A DNA stretch of 64,000 bases from the NCBI RefSeq assembly GCF_043789415.1, contig NZ_JBDLLW010000001.1:62001-126000 (forward strand), read 5' to 3'. The position numbers and the translations under genes are program-made. Source of the stretch: Renibacterium sp043789415 (GTDB lineage: Bacteria; Actinomycetota; Actinomycetes; Actinomycetales; Micrococcaceae). Below, piece by piece: positions 61,063 through 64,000 of the stretch (the stretch's first letter is position 1; each line of letters starts with the position of its first letter). The notes below the pieces were generated by a model. The model was given only the letters and a program-made list of their open reading frames with translations. It searched no databases and was not told the origin of the DNA.

Positions 61063-62274
61063 GTGACTTTTAGTAATGAATCTTCATCCGGCCTCAGGCT
61101 GTTTACTTCGGAATCAGTAACCGAAGGCCATCCAGATAAAATCTGTGATCAAATCAGTGATTCAATTTTGGACGCACTGCTGCGAGCCGACCCGGATTCG
61201 CGGGTTGCCGTGGAAACCTTGGCCACCACCGGCCTGGTCCATGTGGCGGGCGAAGTCACCACGGAAGCGTACGTGGAGATCCCGCAGATCGTTCGGGAAA
61301 CCATTCTGAACATCGGCTACGACTCCTCGGCTAATGGTTTTGACGGAGCTCGCTGCGGTGTTTCGGTTTCGATCGGCCAGCAGTCACCCGATATTTTCGA
61401 CGGCGTCTTCAACTCCCTGGAAGCACGCGCCGGCAGCACTGATAGCTACGATCTGCAAGGCGCCGGCGATCAGGGACTGATGTTCGGCTATGCCTCGGAT
61501 GAGACTGCGACGTTTATGCCGACCCCGATCTTTTTGGCGCACCGGCTTTCCGAACGGCTCTCCGAAGTGCGCAAGAGCGGGGAGCTGGCTTACCTTCGCC
61601 CCGATGGCAAGACCCAGGTCACCATTGGCTACCACGGCGATAGGCCGGTCAGCGTGGAGACCGTGGTGATCTCCAGCCAGCACGCGGAAGATGCTTCACT
61701 GGATCAGCTCCGCGCCGACCTCGCCAGTTTGGTCATCGATCCGGTCCTGGCCGATTCCGGTCTGGATATCTCCGCGACCCGTAATATCCTCAACCCGGCA
61801 GGCGCTTTCGTGATCGGCGGACCGGTGGGGGATGCGGGCCTGACAGGTCGGAAGATCATCGTGGATACCTACGGCGGAATGGCACGGCACGGCGGTGGAG
61901 CCTTCTCGGGGAAGGACCCGTCGAAGGTGGATCGTTCGGCTGCTTACGCGATGCGCTGGGTGGCCAAGAACGTGGTTGCGGCCGGGCTGGCGCGCCGGGC
62001 TGAAATCCAGATCGCTTATGCGATCGGGCAAGCCCGCCCGGTAGGCACCTATGTGGAGACCTTCGGCACCGAGACGGTCGATCCGGCGAAGATCGGCGAG
62101 GCGATTCGGGAGGTCTTCGATCTGCGGCCTCAGGCGATCATCAACGATCTGGATCTGAAGCGTCCGATCTATGCAAAAACTGCGGCACACGGACACTTCG
62201 GCCGCGAAGACCCCGATTTCACCTGGGAAAAGCTCGACCGGGTGGATGCGCTGAAGGCGTTCTTCGGCGCCTGA
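61063..62274 (+). CDS. metK: S-adenosylmethionine synthetase
   Basis: MetK makes S-adenosylmethionine from methionine and ATP. The 403-residue protein has SESVTEGHPDKICDQISDSI at the N-terminus, the hexapeptide GAGDQG and the phosphate-binding GGGAFSGKDPSKVDRSAAY. Both catalytic regions are intact. The GTG start lacks a ribosome-binding site and is preceded by a -10-like TAGAGT. priA follows after 97 bp, with a weak 7-bp inverted repeat (62298-62329) in between. Confidence 0.97.
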   Translation: MTFSNESSSGLRLFTSESVTEGHPDKICDQISDSILDALLRADPDSRVAVETLATTGLVHVAGEVTTEAYVEIPQIVRETILNIGYDSSANGFDGARCGVSVSIGQQSPDIFDGVFNSLEARAGSTDSYDLQGAGDQGLMFGYASDETATFMPTPIFLAHRLSERLSEVRKSGELAYLRPDGKTQVTIGYHGDRPVSVETVVISSQHAEDASLDQLRADLASLVIDPVLADSGLDISATRNILNPAGAFVIGGPVGDAGLTGRKIIVDTYGGMARHGGGAFSGKDPSKVDRSAAYAMRWVAKNVVAAGLARRAEIQIAYAIGQARPVGTYVETFGTETVDPAKIGEAIREVFDLRPQAIINDLDLKRPIYAKTAAHGHFGREDPDFTWEKLDRVDALKAFFGA

Positions 62275-62371
62275 GCGATGGCTGCCGGGGGCCCAACGTC
62301 AGGATGAAGCCGACGAAGAATGTCCTGACCACGTGATTAACTAGAGGCACCATCGTCTGCTAAGGAGTGCC

Positions 62372-64000
62372 TTGACGACCGAAGCACTATTGCCGTTGCC
62401 TGATAGCTCGGAGCCCGAGCTATCAGCCGGGCAATTACCCATCGCCCGGGTGCTCATAGAGTCGTCATTGCCGCATCTGGACCGCCCTTTTGATTATCGG
62501 GTACCTCCTGAACTCGATCATTCCGCCCAGCCCGGCGTGCGGGTCAAGGTGAGATTCGCTGGTCAGGAGTTGAATGGTTTCCTGCTGGAGAGAGCGGCCA
62601 CTGCCAGCACGGAGCGTCGTCTAGCCCCGCTCAGCAAAGTGGTGAGCCCGCTTCGAGTGCTCACTCCGGAGATCCTTCACTTGGCGAACAGCGTCGCGGC
62701 CCGCTATGCGGGCACCGTTTCCGATGTGCTGCGGGTCGCGGTGCCGCCCCGGATGGCTAAAGCTGAACAGGGTTTCGTCGCTGTGGAGGACGTGGCGCCC
62801 CCGGTTTTCCCGCTTCGCCCGGAGCTCTTCCGGGGCTACCATCTAGCCCAGCCCTTTATGGAGCATCTGGCCGCCGGGGGCTCGCCGCGCGCGGCTCTTT
62901 CGGCGCTCAAGGCTTATGGCGAATCCTCCTGGCACCATCAACTAGCTCAGCTGATCGCGGTCTGCGCAGGCAGCGGCAGGGGAGCGATCGCGGTAGTACC
63001 TGATCAACGAGATCTCGATCTACTGTGTGCGGCAGTCAGCGAGTTACTCGGTGAGCAAAGCTACGTCAGGCTCACCGCCGATGACGGGCCCACTCCCAGA
63101 TATCGTAGCTTCCTCAAGCTGCTCAGCGGAGAATGCAAAATCGCTCTCGGGACTCGTTCTGCCGCCTTTGCGCCGGTGAAAAATCTCGGTTTGCTGTGTT
63201 GCTGGGATGACGGAGACGATCTGCTGATCGAAAGGCGCGCGCCTTATCAGCATGCCCGGGAGGTGCTCTTGCTGCGAGCTGAGCAGCAGGGCGCGGCGCT
63301 CTTACTCGCTGCGTTCTCTCGTAGCACCGAGGTGGAAAGGCTGCTGAAGACGGGCTGGATTCAGTCGATCACCCCCCAGCGCTCAACCACTAGAAAACTC
63401 GCCGCCCGGGTGGTGAGCACCACCGACAGCTTCGAGACCGAGCGAGATCCGCTGGCGGCTCTGGCCAGGCTTCCGCACCGTGCCTGGGAGATCGCTCAGC
63501 AAGGGCTGCTCAGCGGTCCAGTGCTGGTCCAAGTGGCCCGTGGTGGCTACCTTCCGGCAATGGCCTGCGAGACGTGCCGGCAATCGGCTCGTTGCCGACA
63601 CTGCGCGGGTCCACTGGGGCAGAACCAAGCTGGTGCTGAGGTGCAATGCCGATGGTGCGGCACCCCGGAGAACAACTTCAACTGCCAGCACTGCGGCGGG
63701 CAGCAACTCCGTCGTACGGTCAGCGGAGCTGGGCGTACCGCAGAGGAATTGGGCAGGGCTTTCCCTCAAGCCCAGGTGATCTCATCGGCAGGAGATCATG
63801 TCAAAGCCGCTGTTCCGGATAAACCGGCGCTCGTGGTGGCCACGGTGGGAGCCGAACCGGTGGCTCCTCAGGGTTATGCGGCAGCTTTGCTGCTGGACGG
63901 GGACACCCTGATGAGGCGTGAGAACCTGCGCGCGGCAGAGGAAGCGGCACGGCGCTGGTTCTCTGCCGCTGCTCTGGTCCGTTCTGCGGAGGAGGGTGGC
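62372..64000 (+). CDS. priA: Primosomal protein N' (PriA), N-terminal 543 codons, helicase-degenerate (partial, runs off right edge)
   Basis: PriA recognises stalled forks and restarts replication. The frame is open from TTG 62372 (AAGGAG upstream) to the window end. It has the 3'-DNA-binding domain (ARVLIESSLPHLDRPFDYRV), then a helicase-like region in which the Walker A motif is missing. Where GVTGSGKTE is expected the protein reads SSWHHQLAQLIAVCAGSG, and the DEEH box is DDGDD. Next come the zinc cysteines (CETCRQSARCRHC, CRWCG, CQHCGG). Loss of the ATPase motifs is characteristic of actinobacterial PriA, which is thought not to unwind DNA. The C-terminus is outside the window. Confidence 0.93.
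   Translation, partial: MTTEALLPLPDSSEPELSAGQLPIARVLIESSLPHLDRPFDYRVPPELDHSAQPGVRVKVRFAGQELNGFLLERAATASTERRLAPLSKVVSPLRVLTPEILHLANSVAARYAGTVSDVLRVAVPPRMAKAEQGFVAVEDVAPPVFPLRPELFRGYHLAQPFMEHLAAGGSPRAALSALKAYGESSWHHQLAQLIAVCAGSGRGAIAVVPDQRDLDLLCAAVSELLGEQSYVRLTADDGPTPRYRSFLKLLSGECKIALGTRSAAFAPVKNLGLLCCWDDGDDLLIERRAPYQHAREVLLLRAEQQGAALLLAAFSRSTEVERLLKTGWIQSITPQRSTTRKLAARVVSTTDSFETERDPLAALARLPHRAWEIAQQGLLSGPVLVQVARGGYLPAMACETCRQSARCRHCAGPLGQNQAGAEVQCRWCGTPENNFNCQHCGGQQLRRTVSGAGRTAEELGRAFPQAQVISSAGDHVKAAVPDKPALVVATVGAEPVAPQGYAAALLLDGDTLMRRENLRAAEEAARRWFSAAALVRSAEEGG

Overview
This 64 kb window comes from a high-GC (roughly 60% by eye) Gram-positive actinobacterium, most likely of the family Micrococcaceae (Arthrobacter / Renibacterium / Psychromicrobium group). 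That is an inference from gene content and order: ruvCAB-yajC-secDF-rel, hisS-aspS, rarA-rpsD-alaS-ruvX-mltG-aroE-aroCKB-efp-nusB, pyrR-pyrBC-carAB-pyrF, mihF-gmk-rpoZ-coaBC-metK-priA, plus actinobacterial families such as mIHF, acVLRF1 and helicase-degenerate PriA. Many genes overlap as ATGA/GTGA, GTG starts are common, and several promoters look leaderless. I see no rRNA, tRNA, CRISPR array, transposase or integrase.

Layout. (1) 1-6.5 kb is an accessory defence segment. A minus-strand type I restriction-modification operon (hsdM, hsdS, a small uncharacterised gene, hsdR running off the left edge) lies divergent from a yefM-yoeB toxin-antitoxin pair that has its own promoter/operator. (2) 6.5-12.4 kb holds a GNAT acetyltransferase, an M3 metallopeptidase, a small YegP/DUF1508 protein and an unusual 888-residue fusion of a glutamine-dependent asparagine synthetase with a C-terminal domain resembling coenzyme F420-0:glutamate ligase (CofE). 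The fusion is the most novel-looking object in the window. (3) 12.6-22.6 kb carries pdxT (no pdxS beside it), yebC, ruvC/ruvA/ruvB with a possible LexA site, yajC-secD-secF and the bifunctional (p)ppGpp enzyme rel. (4) 22.6-34.3 kb carries an AbiEi-like protein, a DUF349 protein, a cyclophilin, hisS, aspS, a GNAT, acVLRF1, rarA, rpsD and two small membrane proteins. (5) 34.3-44.1 kb is a long co-directional housekeeping run (alaS, ruvX, mltG, aroE, aroC, aroK, aroB, a TPR protein, efp, nusB). (6) 44.2-54.8 kb has a convergent PrsW-like membrane protease and the complete de novo pyrimidine operon, which begins with a PyrR-binding RNA motif. (7) 54.9-64 kb has a DHA2-type drug exporter, a VOC protein divergent from a WYL regulator across a perfect palindrome, then mihF-gmk-rpoZ-coaBC-metK and the first 543 codons of priA.

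Most of the window is conserved core genome. The candidates for undescribed biology are the AsnB-CofE fusion, the small protein translationally coupled to hsdR, several RNA or DNA regulatory elements (the PyrR site over the pyrR ribosome-binding site, the WYL palindrome, the YefM operator, leader hairpins at rpsD and the exporter) and long inverted repeats at convergent gene ends. All identifications rest on reading motifs in the sequence; no database search was run.
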